Below are positions 20,235-31,165 of a DNA stretch of 64,000 nt, piece by piece. A program made the position numbers and the translations under genes. Each line of letters begins with the position of its first letter. The first letter of the stretch is position 1. The notes under the pieces are model-generated. The model saw nothing but the letters and a program-made list of their open reading frames with translations, ran no database searches and was not told where the DNA came from. The DNA comes from Puccinia triticina (taxonomy: Eukaryota; Basidiomycota; Pucciniomycetes; Pucciniales; Pucciniaceae): positions 2,349,501 through 2,413,500 of the forward strand of contig NC_070573.1 of the NCBI RefSeq assembly GCF_026914185.1. The letters are read 5' to 3'.

Positions 20235-21590
20235 TCACCGGTCGTCCTCCGACGACACCATTGACTCCGTGTCCCTCCCGCCGCCCGCTGTTGACAGATG
20301 GAAGCCTTGCGGCCCAAACGTCCGCTCGAACTCCCGCCGGCGCCGCTCCTCGCGCTTGATCTTCTTCAACCTTGACCTTACAAAATCCAAAAAAATTGGC
20401 CTTTTTTCCAGTCGGCTTCTATCTCTCTCTCTAGGCTGCTCACCTTTCCCACTCTTCCCATCGTCGATGGGGGATCGTGTTCGCGTCAAACGTCGTCTTG
20501 GAGCCTGAATCGTGGCCTTGGCTCTTCGCCTCGCCCTGCACTTTGCGCGTCTTGCCCCAGGAGAAGTCGCCGACTGCGGCGGGGAGACAACAAAATCAGC
20601 ACCACATTGCGATCAAGAAGGGGGTGGGGGCTGACAATGCCAGAAAGCGTAGAGCGGGAGGACGAAGTTCCAGACGGGGAGGGCGATGAGGTAGATGAGC
20701 ATCCAGAAGACGTAGGAGACCTCGCGGGAGGTGGCGAGGATGAGGACGGCGGGCAGGCCAAGGATGGAGGCGAGGAGGATGAGCGGGATGGCGTCGGAGA
20801 AGCTCTTGGGGGGGTGGAGGAAGGAGTTGATGACGAGGGAGTAGGTGAGGGTGATGGCGATGGGCAGGATGATGGTGCCAATGAGCTCCATGAAAACGAC
20901 GAACTGCATGGAGAAGCAGAACGTCCCGCAGAGGTTGGGCACCCGGACAAGCTCCATGAGGTTGTGGATGGTCGAGTTGATCCAGCAACGGCGCTGGGAG
21001 ACCAGGACGGCGAACTCGTCCGGGACGAGCGTGCGACACTTCGCCTGGGGACAGAACATCATCTTGCGCGCGGGGAAGGTGCGGATCATCAGTGTCGTCA
21101 GGAAGCGGTCCTCCCCCCAAAAGGAGCAGGTTCTTCTGGTGGAGGGTGGTGACGACCGACTGGGAGTATTCGCGGCAGATCTCGGGCTGGGCGAGGATGG
21201 GGACCCAGTCGCCGTCGTTGAGTCTGCGCGCCTTGAGGCGGTACATTGAGAAGCAGCCGGGCAGACAGGTGACGCCGCCAAAGACGGACTCGGAGGCCTT
21301 GGTGAGGTGGTGGGAGATGTAGTACTCGAAGACCTGGATGGCGGTCACCCAGCTCTGGCGCTTGTTTGTGATCCGCGTCTCGCCACACACCCCCATGATC
21401 ACGGGTTGTGGTGCATGCAGTTCACCAGATGGGACACCGAGTCCCGCTGCACCGTTGTGTCCGCATCCACCATCAAACACACCTCGAAAAAGTCCGGCGT
21501 CACGCCCATCAGCGCTTGCATCTTCCGGAACAGGTCGTAGTCTAGGGGCGACATCCGGTCGTTGTACGTCACCCAGGAGCAGAAATTCAT
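20235..21590 (-). pseudogene. Captured chitin synthase, C-terminal catalytic part (class IV-like)
   Basis: The blocks, in order from 21590 downward, are: MVDADT (donor-sugar and metal binding), [21 protein letters not shown] sequence, [17 protein letters not shown], then [11 protein letters not shown] (catalytic EDR), [52 protein letters not shown] and several membrane segments. A charged tail RLKKIKREERRRREFER ends at about 20235. Chitin synthases polymerise GlcNAc from UDP-GlcNAc at the plasma membrane, and the [11 protein letters not shown] block fits class IV (Chs3-like). The conserved QRRRW is QRRCW here, there is a frameshift at the G-run near 21115, and the N-terminal half is missing. 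It is a dead captured fragment. Confidence 0.85.
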
Positions 21591-22079
21591 CAGGATTGCA
21601 AGTCGCGTCCAGCCAGGATGTCCTGCGGCTCGGGCGAGTATTTCTGTCTTAGTTTGCTGGTGAGGGACGAGGCGGATGGTGAGGCTGGGAGTCTATAGGT
21701 ACATGTGTACCTGCATGTAGGTGAGATTGGGCGGGCGTTGAAAACACCAAGGTGGCGTGAATTTTGGAACAACGGAAAGACCGACGTGGTGGCGGCCATA
21801 GTTGCCAAGGCGTGGCGGAGTCGCACCAAAGACTGAGGCTGCTGACAGATGTTGGACCATGGAAGACCGCGTATCTATGGATTTTTTATGGTGGACTTAA
21901 GCGCTCATCAGCCAAGTTGCGGGGGGTGAGGTGGATCCAGCAGGGCAGAACGTACAGCGGGCGTGTGCAGGGAGTTAACGGTTACACCTGGATTGGGCGT
22001 GGGAAGAACGGTGACGGTAGCGGTGGCAAATGGTAACAATCAAGGCGGTGGCGATGTCCGGTACAGTCTTTGGCAGCAA

Positions 22080-22400
22080 GTGGTGGGTGGAATTGGCAAG
22101 TATTTAAGGGAGGGAGTCCAAGGCATTTGTCCCCCCAGGGGATCCGGTTTCGTCCTACCCCCTCCCTGGGAGCCCCCTAACTGATTGGTTAGGCCCTCCC
22201 TGGACACCTTTAACAACCGGCCCCTTTTTGCTTGTTGCTTTGGCACAGCTGGGGGGTCATCTATAGGGCCTCCGGGCCTTTGGGGATTTTCAACGTGCGC
22301 AGTGAGACAGAACAGCAATTTTTGGACAATTTTTTGAGAAAAATACAACCCAAAACTTAGATCTGCAGATCTAGGATTTTGTGGATTTAAGAAAGTGGGA
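22080..22400 (-). repeat. 5' segment of H2 shared with H1
   Basis: Matches 4800-5162. The terminal TCCCACTTTC differs from the TCCAAGTTTATT of the other four Helitrons. Confidence 0.75.
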
Positions 22401-22848
22401 TTTGATTCAGGAAGCCGCTGTTGAGTTTGATCTGGATCCGAGCTCAATATGCCAACAACTCGCTATTGCCCATGCGCTCGCCCGGAACCCTAAACTGCTC
22501 ATCCTCAACGAGACCACCTCTGCCCTTGTTACCGGGCCAAGAACAAGGTGAATCTGGTGATCCAGAGTTTCATGAACTCGTGCAGTCTGACCACTGTCAT
22601 CATTGCCCACCGACTCAGCACGCTCAAGACAACCAAAAAGTTTGACTAGTCAGTCCCGTCCTTCCTATTCTGTTTTCAACTCTACTCTGATTTTTGACTC
22701 TTTTTCTTGGTTCTATTCTTCTGCTTTATGTAGTATGGAGGATGGGAAGATGGTCGAGGCTGACACCTTCAATGAGCTGGCGCGCAAAGGGACAGTGTTC
22801 AATATCATGATCAGGTCCCAACTGTTGGCCGGCGGGGTCTGCATGTGA
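22401..22848 (+). pseudogene. Captured ABC transporter NBD, signature to C-terminus
   Basis: Reads QQLAIAHALARNPKLLIL then NETTSAL (Walker B region, where the consensus DEATSAL has lost the Asp-Glu pair), then FMNSCSLTTVIIAHRLSTL (H-loop His present). A probable GT-AG intron of about 85 bp ending TTTATGTAG at about 22730 follows, then MEDGKMVEADTFNELARKG and a stop at 22846-22848. A frameshift separates the first two blocks. It is the continuation of 18150-19128 after removal of H2. The LSGG signature itself is not visible. Confidence 0.78.
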
Positions 22849-24010
22849 TATACTTACTCAAACTGTCTTTTCTATGTCTTTCTTTCTCTTTATGAGATTG
22901 CTTGTCAATGCTGCTGCTGCATTGAAGATACATACATAGATTAATTAATAGAGCAGGTTTATTGTGATCTACGTGACACCTGACCCTGGGTGCAAGCAAA
23001 ATTTCCTGAGTGATTGCTCCCCGCCCTCTGCATACCATCAAATGTGAGGGACACGGACTTGCTGATCAGCTTGAGCACCTTTTCTCCCATCACCACTCTG
23101 GAACCAGACCTTCCAGGTCCTATCACCCCATGCATTGTTTTAATCATAGAACTAATCCAATCATTACACATGTTCATAGATCTCTTTATTTTCCTCAGAG
23201 AGCCTAGATTAGATCACTTGCTTCTCCCACTATCTTTCAGTCTCTCTTGTGTGTGCCACTGCTGGTGTTGTTTTTTAGGCTGTGGTACACTCAAATAGGG
23301 AAATAAGAAATAAACTTGAATAGATATCAGAGAGCCTAGATTAGATCACTTTCTTCTCCCACTATGCTTCAGTCTCTCTTGTGTGTGCCACTGCTGGTGT
23401 TTTTTTAAGCTGTCATATACTCAAATAGGGAAATAAAAATAAACTCATAAACTTTCCTTACATGATTTTTGCCATTGATTCAATTCTGAATGTCACCTAT
23501 GATTTGAGTAGCCAAAATTGATTATAAAATCCCTTACAGGTTGGGAAATGCACACTGGCCAGCTGTTTCTCAAATTATTGGCTGATCAGCGTGAGGAGTG
23601 AAGCCCCTGAAAAGATTCCACAGGATCTGATTACAATTCAATGAATTTCTGCTACATCTGGTTACTCCCCAAGTCAGCTTGTTTTATTTAATGCAACTAA
23701 ATTTCAACCATTGATCAATCAGCCGTTCCATAAAACTATTTCTGTCTCTACTCTCTGAATGAGAGTGGTAGAATGATGGATAGTTTGGGTGTATCACCCT
23801 TGTTGATTTTTTTCACTCTTGATATCTTGCTCACAAATCCCATGTCATCAGAATTAAAATTTATTTGTCCTTCCCCTCTTTTTTCATCTAATCTTGTAAT
23901 TATCATTCAAATAAATTGTGCTGATAATGCCATATCTGGACTCTTACTACATAGGCCAATTGACATAGAAGATCAGGAACAGGAGAGGCCACACAACTAA
24001 ACCTGGGTTT
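22849..24010. other. Ha 3' part, no gene
   Basis: AT-rich non-coding sequence between the ABC fragment and the Helitron 3' hairpin. It includes a tandem duplication (23197-23460). Confidence 0.5.
23197..23460. repeat. Two tandem units of about 132 bp
   Basis: Both units begin AGAGCCTAGATTAGATCACT and contain TCTCTTGTGTGTGCCACTGC and CTCAAATAGGGAAATAA. They differ by scattered substitutions. Confidence 0.85.
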
Positions 24011-24039
24011 TGCAGCGGCGAAGCCGCCTTGGCCTCTAG
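24011..24039 (+). other. Helitron Ha 3' terminus
   Basis: GCAGCGGCGAAGCCGCC forms a hairpin 11-12 nt before the terminal CTAG, the classic Helitron 3' signal. Confidence 0.85.
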
Positions 24040-25795
24040 TTCTTCTAAAATGTAAGCACCTTTCTCAACTTGCCTCTAGATTCTAAATGGACCATTCCAC
24101 CAATGTGAGAAGAGTTTCCCCCACTGATCTTCAAGACTTTTATTGTAGGTAAGAACTCATGTTCCAGGTTCCAGCGGATCCCTCAATTTTGACGCCAGCT
24201 TCCAATCCCAATATCTAACTGAATTTTCTCTTGATTTGAGTAACTTCTGGTGATCTTCTTCTAACATCTTGTATCGCTGTTCCAATTGCCTGGTTCTTGC
24301 TACCAATAGTTCATCAGTGGTTTTCACGTCCATCCAATCTATAGCAAGATATGTTTCTGCTTCCAAATCAACAGGTAAAACAGCCTTCTGTCCAAATACC
24401 ATCTCATATGGTGAGTACCCAGTTGATTGTTTTGTTGAAATCCTGTCTGCAAATAAAACTAATGGTAAAAAATCCTTCCATGTACCCCCAGATTCTCCAC
24501 ACATGTTGACAAGAGCATCTTTGATGGGTTTGTGACCCCTCTCAATCATCCCGTTTCCTTCCGGATAGTATGGTGTAGTTGGTCGTAAAGTTGCTCCAAT
24601 TTTCTGAACTGCTTGAATAAACTCGTCCTTGAATTCCGCACCATTGTCTGTGGTTATTATTTTGATTGATCCAAACTTGTAAGCCCAATTTTCCAAAAGA
24701 AACGTACCTACAGATGCTGAAGTGAGGTTTACTAAAGCAGCTGCTTCTACCCATCCTGAAAGATTGTTCCGGGCCACTATCAAATATTTGAATTTCCCTG
24801 CTTTAATATAACAGGCATCTAATGCTACTCTCCCAAAAGAAAACTTTCTCCTGTTGGGTTGCGTACTTCACATGGTATGGTTGTATCACTCTTTTGGCAA
24901 GAAACACAGCTTTTGACCCAGTTACGTACATGTTTCTTCAAACTTGGCCACCAAAATCTACATACTAAGCACTGATATGTTTCTTCCACTCCGCCGTGGC
25001 CTAGATCTTCATGAACCATCTGAAGGAGTTTTTCGTGGAATTCAGGATTGGAGATAACTAATTTTGCTGTTGGGGTATGCCTTCTCATGAGTTTTGAATT
25101 CTTGACAAAATAATTTATTGACTTCCTTTTTAATTTTTGAAACTCTTCAGGATCCATGGAATCAGGTTTCTTCAATTTTTGCAGGTAATTTTTCATATCC
25201 ATCCAATATCCTGGGCTCTCCCATTCCTTCAACTGTTCCGCACTGATTTGACTTGAGTATATCTGAAAGCAGGGTTGAATTAGTGGTTCATCCTCATTAA
25301 AATCTGGTGTATCCTCATAATATTCTTCTTCATCTTCCCCAATCGGTCTTTGTGATAATCTGTCCGGCATTGTGAATGTTTTTCCAGGCTTATGAACCAT
25401 ATCAAATGAAAAAAACTGAATGAAAGCTACCCATCTTGTCATTGGGGCATTGGGTAATGATGGCAAGTTTATCATTTGAATTAGCGACTTGGCATCAACC
25501 TGAAGCTCAAAAAGTTGACCCCAAAGAATTGTTTGAAGCTTCTTGAGAACTCTTGCGACTCCACATAATTCTAATTTTGGCTGAGAGTATCGAGATTCCA
25601 CTGGTGAAAATACTATAGATTCATAAAGGACTGGCCTGTTCATTCCAGTATCCAACTCTTCTTGACTGAGCACCGCACCTGCAGCTATAAAACTTGAATC
25701 CACTGCTAATATTATTCGTCCGGCATCTGCTGAATATTCCAGCTTCTTCACAACAATATCCTCACCTACTTTTTGCTTGAGGTCTTCAAAGGCAA
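24040..25795 (-). CDS. R1 Pol: RNase H and integrase (degenerate)
   Basis: Two long frames (25751-24825 and 24783-24157) with a short break between. RNase H: LAVDSSFIAAGAVLSQEE then RYSQPKLELCGVARVLKKLQ and the tail DMVHKPGKTFTMPDRLSQRP. Integrase: zinc part MVHEDLGHGGVEETYQCL with CVSCQKSD, core IITTDNGAEFKDEF, and PYYPEGNGMIERGH with the catalytic Glu. The first catalytic position reads ARNNLSGWVEA where the family has Asp, so it looks lost. The last part (24156-24040) has a stop at LEPGT and continues into WNGPFRI and GAYILEE. It finishes at 17152-17012 beyond Helitron Ha. Confidence 0.85.
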
Positions 25796-25796
25796 T

Positions 25797-27185
25797 CTAG
25801 CACCCTTCAGTCCATATCCATTCTTCATCCTTCCAAGTGAGTTTCCTAACTGGTGCTGCAATTTCTGATAAATTCTTAATAAACATTCTAACATAAGTGA
25901 TTATTCCCAAAAATCCTCTCAGGTCTGTAACATTACTTGGTGTTGGCCAGGTCAAAACCTTGTTCTTCTTTTGCTGAGAAATCTTTCTTCCTTCTTTGCA
26001 GACTACATGCCCAACAATATCCAATGAAGGAACACAGCATGCAAACTTCTTTCCTGAAACTGTCAGTCCTGCCTCCTCAACACAAAATAAGACTTGTTCC
26101 AATAATATTTCATACTCCCAAATGAACCGTTGTATTCCGGGGTTCTGTTCTAAAAATTCGCCATTGTAATCTGTCCTAGGTCCCTTCATTCCTCCATTGT
26201 CAATGAATACTCCAAAATTTTCTGGGATATCATATTGAAGTATCTACATCATTTGAGCTTGATAAACTGCCACTGAGTTAGTTGCACCTTGTGGTAATTG
26301 AGTGAGCTGAAATCTTCCTATTGGTGTGTCAAAGGTAGTCATTGGTCTTGATTTGTGAGCTAATTCTCTTTTGTTGTATCCACCCATAATGTTGCCTAAA
26401 CCATAGCAAGTTCTTCCGGAAAAAGGTTCAACAAACTCCTCTGTTGCAGGCGGCAATCCGGCATCTCAAATTGTAACTTTGTTCATTGCTTGAAGATTGT
26501 GAACTATCCTTAATTTACCATCATGTTTTGCCACACAAATTACTGGACTGGAATAGATTGATGTAGACTGTTCATATAGAACGGTGTTAATTCGTTTCCT
26601 GACAAGCTCCGTAAATTCTTCTCTAATGGCCGCTGGGATTGGAATTGGTTTTTTCTGCCATGACTGGTGTTCTACTACTGGGATGACATAAGGTAAGCCA
26701 TATGAGTGTTTAAGAAGCCCTCTTTCTTGCGGACAGAAAGCAAATGCTTTTTCCCGCAGAACAATGACATGCTTAAACAATTTGAGTTCTTCTGTTAGTA
26801 GCCATCCTGGGGGTCCAAAATTCACAACTTTCAGTCTTTCTTCAGTTACTTTTAATGTTGGTTGAAATTCAGGGGGTGATGGCGTAAGTGGAGTTTGATA
26901 AGGATCTCTTGAAAGTGGTGGCCTCTGCAAAGGTGGATTGATCTTCTGAGGCATAGGTTCATTGACTGGTTTTACCTTCTTTCCCACAGGCTTATACTTG
27001 GTGAAGAACCACAGGTCTCCATTTGCCCAGCACTTGCACATATCTGCCTGAGTTCTAGATCCAATTCCATCTTCAAGTAAGTTCTTCATTTGCCGTTCTG
27101 GGTTGGAGCTCATATTGCCTTCTGCTGAAAAATCTGTAACCCTTGCTGAACTTGAGAATTGAATGTTATGACACTCCAATCCCAA
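25797..27185 (-). CDS. R1 Pol: reverse transcriptase (degenerate)
   Basis: Frames 27185-26466, 26456-26244 and 26189-25797 together give an RT. Visible blocks are RKRINTVLYEQSTSIYSSPV, KLRIVHNLQAMNKVTI, TTFDTPIGRFQLTQLPQGAT, then FIDNGG, followed by GLTVSGKKFACCVPSLDIVG and DLRGFLGIITYVRMFI. The active site reads FID-N where an Asp is needed (Asp to Asn), and stops separate the frames, so this copy is inactive. The LPQGATNSVAVYQAQM form is typical of a Gypsy group I associate with rust fungi. Confidence 0.85.
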
Positions 27186-28505
27186 GCTGGGGTTCCTTTG
27201 CTTGTATGATTTTTTTTTATAGGAAAAAAATTCATCAGTTCACGCAACCTTTCTAAACAGCTAGACACACCTTTTCTTCCATTTTGTTTGATTTCTCCTT
27301 TGACTTGGGAGTTAGCTGACTTTATAAGACATCCTGTGGTGAGTGGTTCTTCCAAACACTGTTTTGTCCTTTCCCAACCGTATCCTTCATATTCCCTAGC
27401 TAATGTGACTTGAACTCTTCTTCCATTATGGCCCTGAAACGTTAGTATTTCTCCCCGGCGGAAGTATTCCAGCATACACTGGTTGTCAAATAAAAATGGT
27501 CATCCTAGTATAGGCAATGTTGCTTTTATTGTGGTAAATAGATGAATTGGTCCTGTGAAGCTTCCAATTGTTAGAGGGCAAAACTCAACCACTCCTGTGA
27601 TGTTGCACTGCTTTCCTCCTACTCCTGAAAGAAGTATTTCAATGTGAGTTATTTCCAATCCCAGGTGAAAGGCTAATCATTCAGGGATCACATTTACCAT
27701 TGAACCAGAGTCAACCAGGAAATTCACTTCTTGGTCTTCCATGAATTTTTTCACAAGTCCCAGTGCGCAACTATAATAAGCTGTTCATTCCAATGCTTTC
27801 TTTTGCTCATTTATTTTCAGTGACGCTGAAATAATCTGTTCTTCTTCTGGGGACCTTGGGCTGGAGGCTATAAATGTGGTAGCTGATTCTTGTTGAGCTT
27901 GTGGCAGTTTTTTGGTAAGTTGCTTAATCATTTCTTCTGTGAACTGCGGAAAAGCTTTTGAAAGTTGAGAAAGGGTTAATGGCATGACTTACTTTTGAAA
28001 CTCATTTACCAATTCCAACTCTATGCTTTGAGATTCAGATTTTGCTTTCACTGGTTGTTGTATTGGGGGTATAACTGGTTCCTTGACATATATTTGATCA
28101 ATATCCATTGATGTTCTGGTTTTAATATCTTCATTTGTCTCAGTTTTCTCCTTTCTTCCTGAAAATCCACCGTTTTGTGCTTGCAAACCATACGTCTCTA
28201 GAGGAAGTTGCTTGAGGCCCTGGTGCATTCCAATTTATTATTCCTGCTGATAACACTACATCAGTACTTGCCTTCTTCATGATGCTGGTTGGTTCTGTCT
28301 TGATTTTCCCGGATTCTAAAGGAATGCTGTTAGGATATGTTGATGGTGGCTCCGCAAAAGCTAGTTGAGTTGATAATTTCTTCATCTTAGGATCTGCTGA
28401 GGCGCCTGCTACAACCGTTCGAATAGGTCTTGAGCGGTCAAAAGGTATCTTCTCTCCATTAAGTAAATAATACTGCTTTCCCATGCGTCTCACTAATCCC
28501 TCCTT
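27186..28505 (-). CDS. R1 protease region and linker (degenerate)
   Basis: At about 27740-27490 the minus strand reads LVDSGSMVNVIPE, an aspartic protease motif, then a stop, then LAFHLGLEI and GVVEFCPLTIG. Further short frames (28493-28140, 28228-27989, 27985-27785, 27475-27110) are parts of the same polyprotein broken by frameshifts and stops. Confidence 0.7.
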
Positions 28506-29771
28506 TTAATCATTTTCCAATGCAAAGCAGTTGAGAGTGCTGTGGCCTTCCTTTTGACAGTAATAGCAGATCCTTTCTTGTGGCTCATATAGTTTCCTCT
28601 GAGTTTCTGGTTGTCCTTGAGCATTTTCTTCCTTGGAGTTTGTTTGTGCCATTTGATTCTGGAGATTTTGCATGAATTTGGTAAGTTCATCCACTTTTCC
28701 TTCCAGTTTACCTACAGGGTTCTCATCTAGCATTTTCTCCCTTAATACTTTACCTTTATCACTCCCTTTTTTTACATCCAACAGCTTCTGCATGATTTTG
28801 TTTGACTCAGCAAAAGCCCTTCCGTATCCAAAGGTGTCTTCTGAACCAGCCTTCATCTCCATTTCCGCATAATTGATGAGATCCTTGATTTCCTGTGGTT
28901 TGCAGTATCCGTCCTTTCTGTATTTGATCTTCTCTCCTTTTATCAATTCACATTTGATATTCCTTTGTGATTCCTTGGAGAATGCTGCCAAAAACAAGTA
29001 GGCTACATCCTGTTGAGAGGTGATATGCTCATTTGTCACTAGATATTTGACAATCATCATGAACTTTGAGACAAATTCCCTATAATTGTGGATGTCTTTT
29101 AATCCACCCTTCTTTGCAATTCCCTCAGCCAGATCACGTAAATCTTGAACTGTATACTTTATCTGGTTATAGTAATCTCTCCAAACTTCTATCATACTCT
29201 CTTTCAAAAGATCCCAGTCCCGTTCTTTGTATCCTTCTAATGTTTCAAGTTCTTCTTTCAAGTCTTTGCCAATCACAAACCTGTTGATTTGCATAACCAT
29301 GTCCCAGTCACTGGCTTCACATGCCTCTGCTGCCTGTTCATATCTCAATAAAAATGTTTTCAACCTTTCACCTTCAAATTTGAGAGTATTGGTTTCAATC
29401 TTCACAACCTTCTGTCTTACTTCGCGTATTGGGGTGTTTTGACCCATATCAAGGTTTCTTGGATATGTGGATTGTGATGCTTCTTTCTGGTGCTTTGTGG
29501 GTGTTATTGTTTTGAAGATTTTTTCAGCTTGGTCGGCTGCAGAAGTTGAAGGTGCTCCAGCAGTTAGAGGTGCTCCAGAACCTGAAGCTACTCCTAATCC
29601 ACTTGCAGTTATTTTCCCAGTCTGGCCTAGTGCTCTTGTCTTGCTTGTTGAAGCTGTATTTTGTATCAGTAGGTTTGGTCTGACTTTTGGAAGGGGTGGA
29701 TTTTCCAGGTTCATACCGCTGTTTCCTTGTTCCGTTCCTGCTTCCAAATCCCCAGGTAAATTGAAAGACAT
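28506..29771 (-). CDS. R1 Gag, 421 aa
   Basis: Starts MSFNLPGDLEAG. Ser/Thr/Ala-rich residues 1-110 are followed by the retrotransposon gag domain (about 130-260: TLKFEGERLKTFLLRYEQAA, DLLKESMIEVWRDYYNQIKY), then a Lys/Glu-rich linker. A CCHC zinc knuckle CYYCQKEGHSTLNC is near residue 410. Gag forms the particle that packages element RNA. It is 430 bp downstream of the primer-binding site, so this is the first ORF of R1. Confidence 0.85.
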   Translation of the reverse strand: MSFNLPGDLEAGTEQGNSGMNLENPPLPKVRPNLLIQNTASTSKTRALGQTGKITASGLGVASGSGAPLTAGAPSTSAADQAEKIFKTITPTKHQKEASQSTYPRNLDMGQNTPIREVRQKVVKIETNTLKFEGERLKTFLLRYEQAAEACEASDWDMVMQINRFVIGKDLKEELETLEGYKERDWDLLKESMIEVWRDYYNQIKYTVQDLRDLAEGIAKKGGLKDIHNYREFVSKFMMIVKYLVTNEHITSQQDVAYLFLAAFSKESQRNIKCELIKGEKIKYRKDGYCKPQEIKDLINYAEMEMKAGSEDTFGYGRAFAESNKIMQKLLDVKKGSDKGKVLREKMLDENPVGKLEGKVDELTKFMQNLQNQMAQTNSKEENAQGQPETQRKLYEPQERICYYCQKEGHSTLNCFALEND

Positions 29772-30199
29772 GCCAGCTAAGTGATTTCTTTCCTACAAAC
29801 TTAAACAAAAAAACTGTGATCAGTACTAAAAATAGAAGCTGTGTTAGTTTATTCCTCTTTCAAAAAATAGGTTGGATCCAATTGATCCCTATAATATGAT
29901 TTCTCTGGTATTCTGTGACCAGGGCTTTCTCAATTCTCGATACTTTACTTACTAGTCTTATTCACCAACCCAAACTCGGATTCCGGATGAATAAGATTAA
30001 CTATAAAAATTCCTATCTGAGGTTCTTAAATCTTTGACAATTATTTTATGGCTGATTTTGGTTTCTGTTTTCCGTAATGTTGAAGGTTATCAATTGACCG
30101 ATGAATTCTGTTACTTGCTAGATTCAAATTTGCAGTGCTCCTCAAAAAACTTCAGGCCTCCTAATAATTCTTCTTAAAACTACTTCCAACTAACTGTGC
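29772..30199 (-). other. R1 5' leader
   Basis: Non-coding leader between the primer-binding site and gag. AT-rich, no motif recognised. Confidence 0.6.
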
Positions 30200-30217
30200 C
30201 ACTGTTGGGACACCAGT
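30200..30217 (-). promoter_or_regulatory. R1 primer-binding site
   Basis: Directly downstream of the 5' LTR on the minus strand: ACTGGTGTCCCAACAGTG. TGG at +3 is the usual start of a tRNA-primed PBS. The tRNA is not assigned. Confidence 0.65.
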
Positions 30218-30269
30218 TGTGAGACTCCAAAAGCGGGTTGCACCCCTTTTGGCTGAATTTAGAGAAGTA
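30218..30269 (-). repeat. R1 5' LTR, piece 1
   Basis: Identical in order to 1174-1225 (TGTGAGACTCCAAAAG ... GAATTTAGAGAAGTA) with a few substitutions. It is cut at A 30269 by Helitron Hc and continues at T 48236. Confidence 0.9.
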
Positions 30270-30504
30270 CTAGAGGCCAAGGCGGCTGTGCCGCTGCAGA
30301 GCCCACATGCCCAGCCCCACTTTGTTTAGTCAGCAACAGTAGCTTTTTCACTCAGCAGCAATGGGTTTTTTACTCAGCGGTGGTATTTTATGCGACCATG
30401 TTTTTGAATGCTGAATGTACACATTTCTTGAGGTGATACATATGTAATCACCCAGGTTAATGTTTCTGTTGGGCAAAAAAGACTGGCTTTGAAAATATTT
30501 ACAG

Positions 30505-30544
30505 TAAGGGTGTTCAAAGTTGAAATCATATTTTTTTCAAATCA
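30505..30544. mobile_element. MITE 2, left part
   Basis: Starts TAAGGGTGTTCAAAGTTGA. The right part is 35023-35184, ending TCAACTTTGAACACCCCTA. Helitron Hb is inserted between them at an A^T (AAATCA^TAAAAT, the sequence seen in MITE 1). Confidence 0.85.
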
Positions 30545-31060
30545 TCCAAGTTTATTAAAGCCAGAGAAACACAGAAACAAAGATCAAGGGTTCCCCCTAC
30601 AAATCAACCAAATTACAAAAAAAAAAAATGCAAGGGTTCCCTCTTTCAAAAAAACCAATTACAAAAACAAGCCTTCTAAACACAAAATCCAAACATCACA
30701 AACTGGACCCACTATCCATGCCTGTCTAGCAGGGGTTAAAATAGTGGGTGGATGGCCCCCAGCGCGCCGCATTGAAGGCATTATGCAAAGGGGGGCCACC
30801 GAGTAGAGCCCCTCAAACTGTGCAAGTGCAACAGCGGAGGGGGTTGAGGACGAACCGCACGCTGGAAGTACAGCGGCAGAGGACGCCTGGGGGATTATCC
30901 GAACACACAAGGGCACCCCCTTTTATATGCGTTCCACCAGCAAGCTTGCCTCAACTCCGCCCTGCATGCTTCTTGACAACAACGCCACCGCCACACCCCT
31001 GATGTATATCTGACGCGGCACTGACTACAACTCAACAGCTTCACCTTTTCCTTGATGTGA
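30545..31060 (+). repeat. Helitron 5' carrier segment (Hb copy)
   Basis: Homologous to the Ha and Hc carriers. It contains stem CCCACTAT (30708-30715) / ATAGTGGG (30741-30748) around CCTG-TCTAG-CAGG. On the opposite strand the terminus reads TTTAATAAACTTGGA-like sequence with an AATAAA box. Confidence 0.75.
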
Positions 31061-31165
31061 GTGCGGCGCGGCCATCCCACTCATTCAAAACTCACACCCT
31101 TCTGACCAGCAGCCAACCCCAAAAACCATCAGTAACAGCAACGACAGCAACACCCAAAAAAAGCC

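Larger units (their letters stand above)
19129..22400 (-). mobile_element. H2: Helitron carrying a chitin synthase fragment (3.3 kb)
   Basis: The minus-strand 5' end TCCCACTTTCTTAAATCC starts at 22400. The 3' end is the hairpin GCGGC-GAA-GCCGC plus CTTGGCCTCTAG, ending at 19129. The flanks are A 19128 and T 22401. It lies inside the ABC gene fragment of Ha, whose signature motif resumes shortly after 22401. The cargo is GC-rich while its 5' segment (22080-22400) matches H1. Confidence 0.88.
17153..24039 (+). mobile_element. Ha: gene-capturing Helitron (6.9 kb including nested H2)
   Basis: The 5' end is TCCAAGTATATTAAAG and the 3' end is GCGGC-GAA-GCCGC followed by CTTGGCCTCTAG. The flanks are A (17152) and T (24040). 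It is inserted in the last exon of R1 pol, and deletion of 17153-24039 rejoins the coding frame, which proves the boundaries. The cargo is the nucleotide-binding half of an ABC transporter, itself interrupted by Helitron H2. The net length without H2 is 3.6 kb. Confidence 0.9.

Noticed and set aside
20596..21480. Long GC-rich open frames overlapping the chitin synthase
   Set aside because: They are frame shadows of the real coding frame, rich in Arg/His/Pro with no domain.
19129..24039. Reading 19129 and 24039 as the two ends of one TIR (Pack-MULE-like) element
   Set aside because: The two ends are 3' Helitron termini of different elements in opposite orientation. The 5' ends at 17153 and 22400 and the rejoining of R1 pol and the ABC gene settle it.
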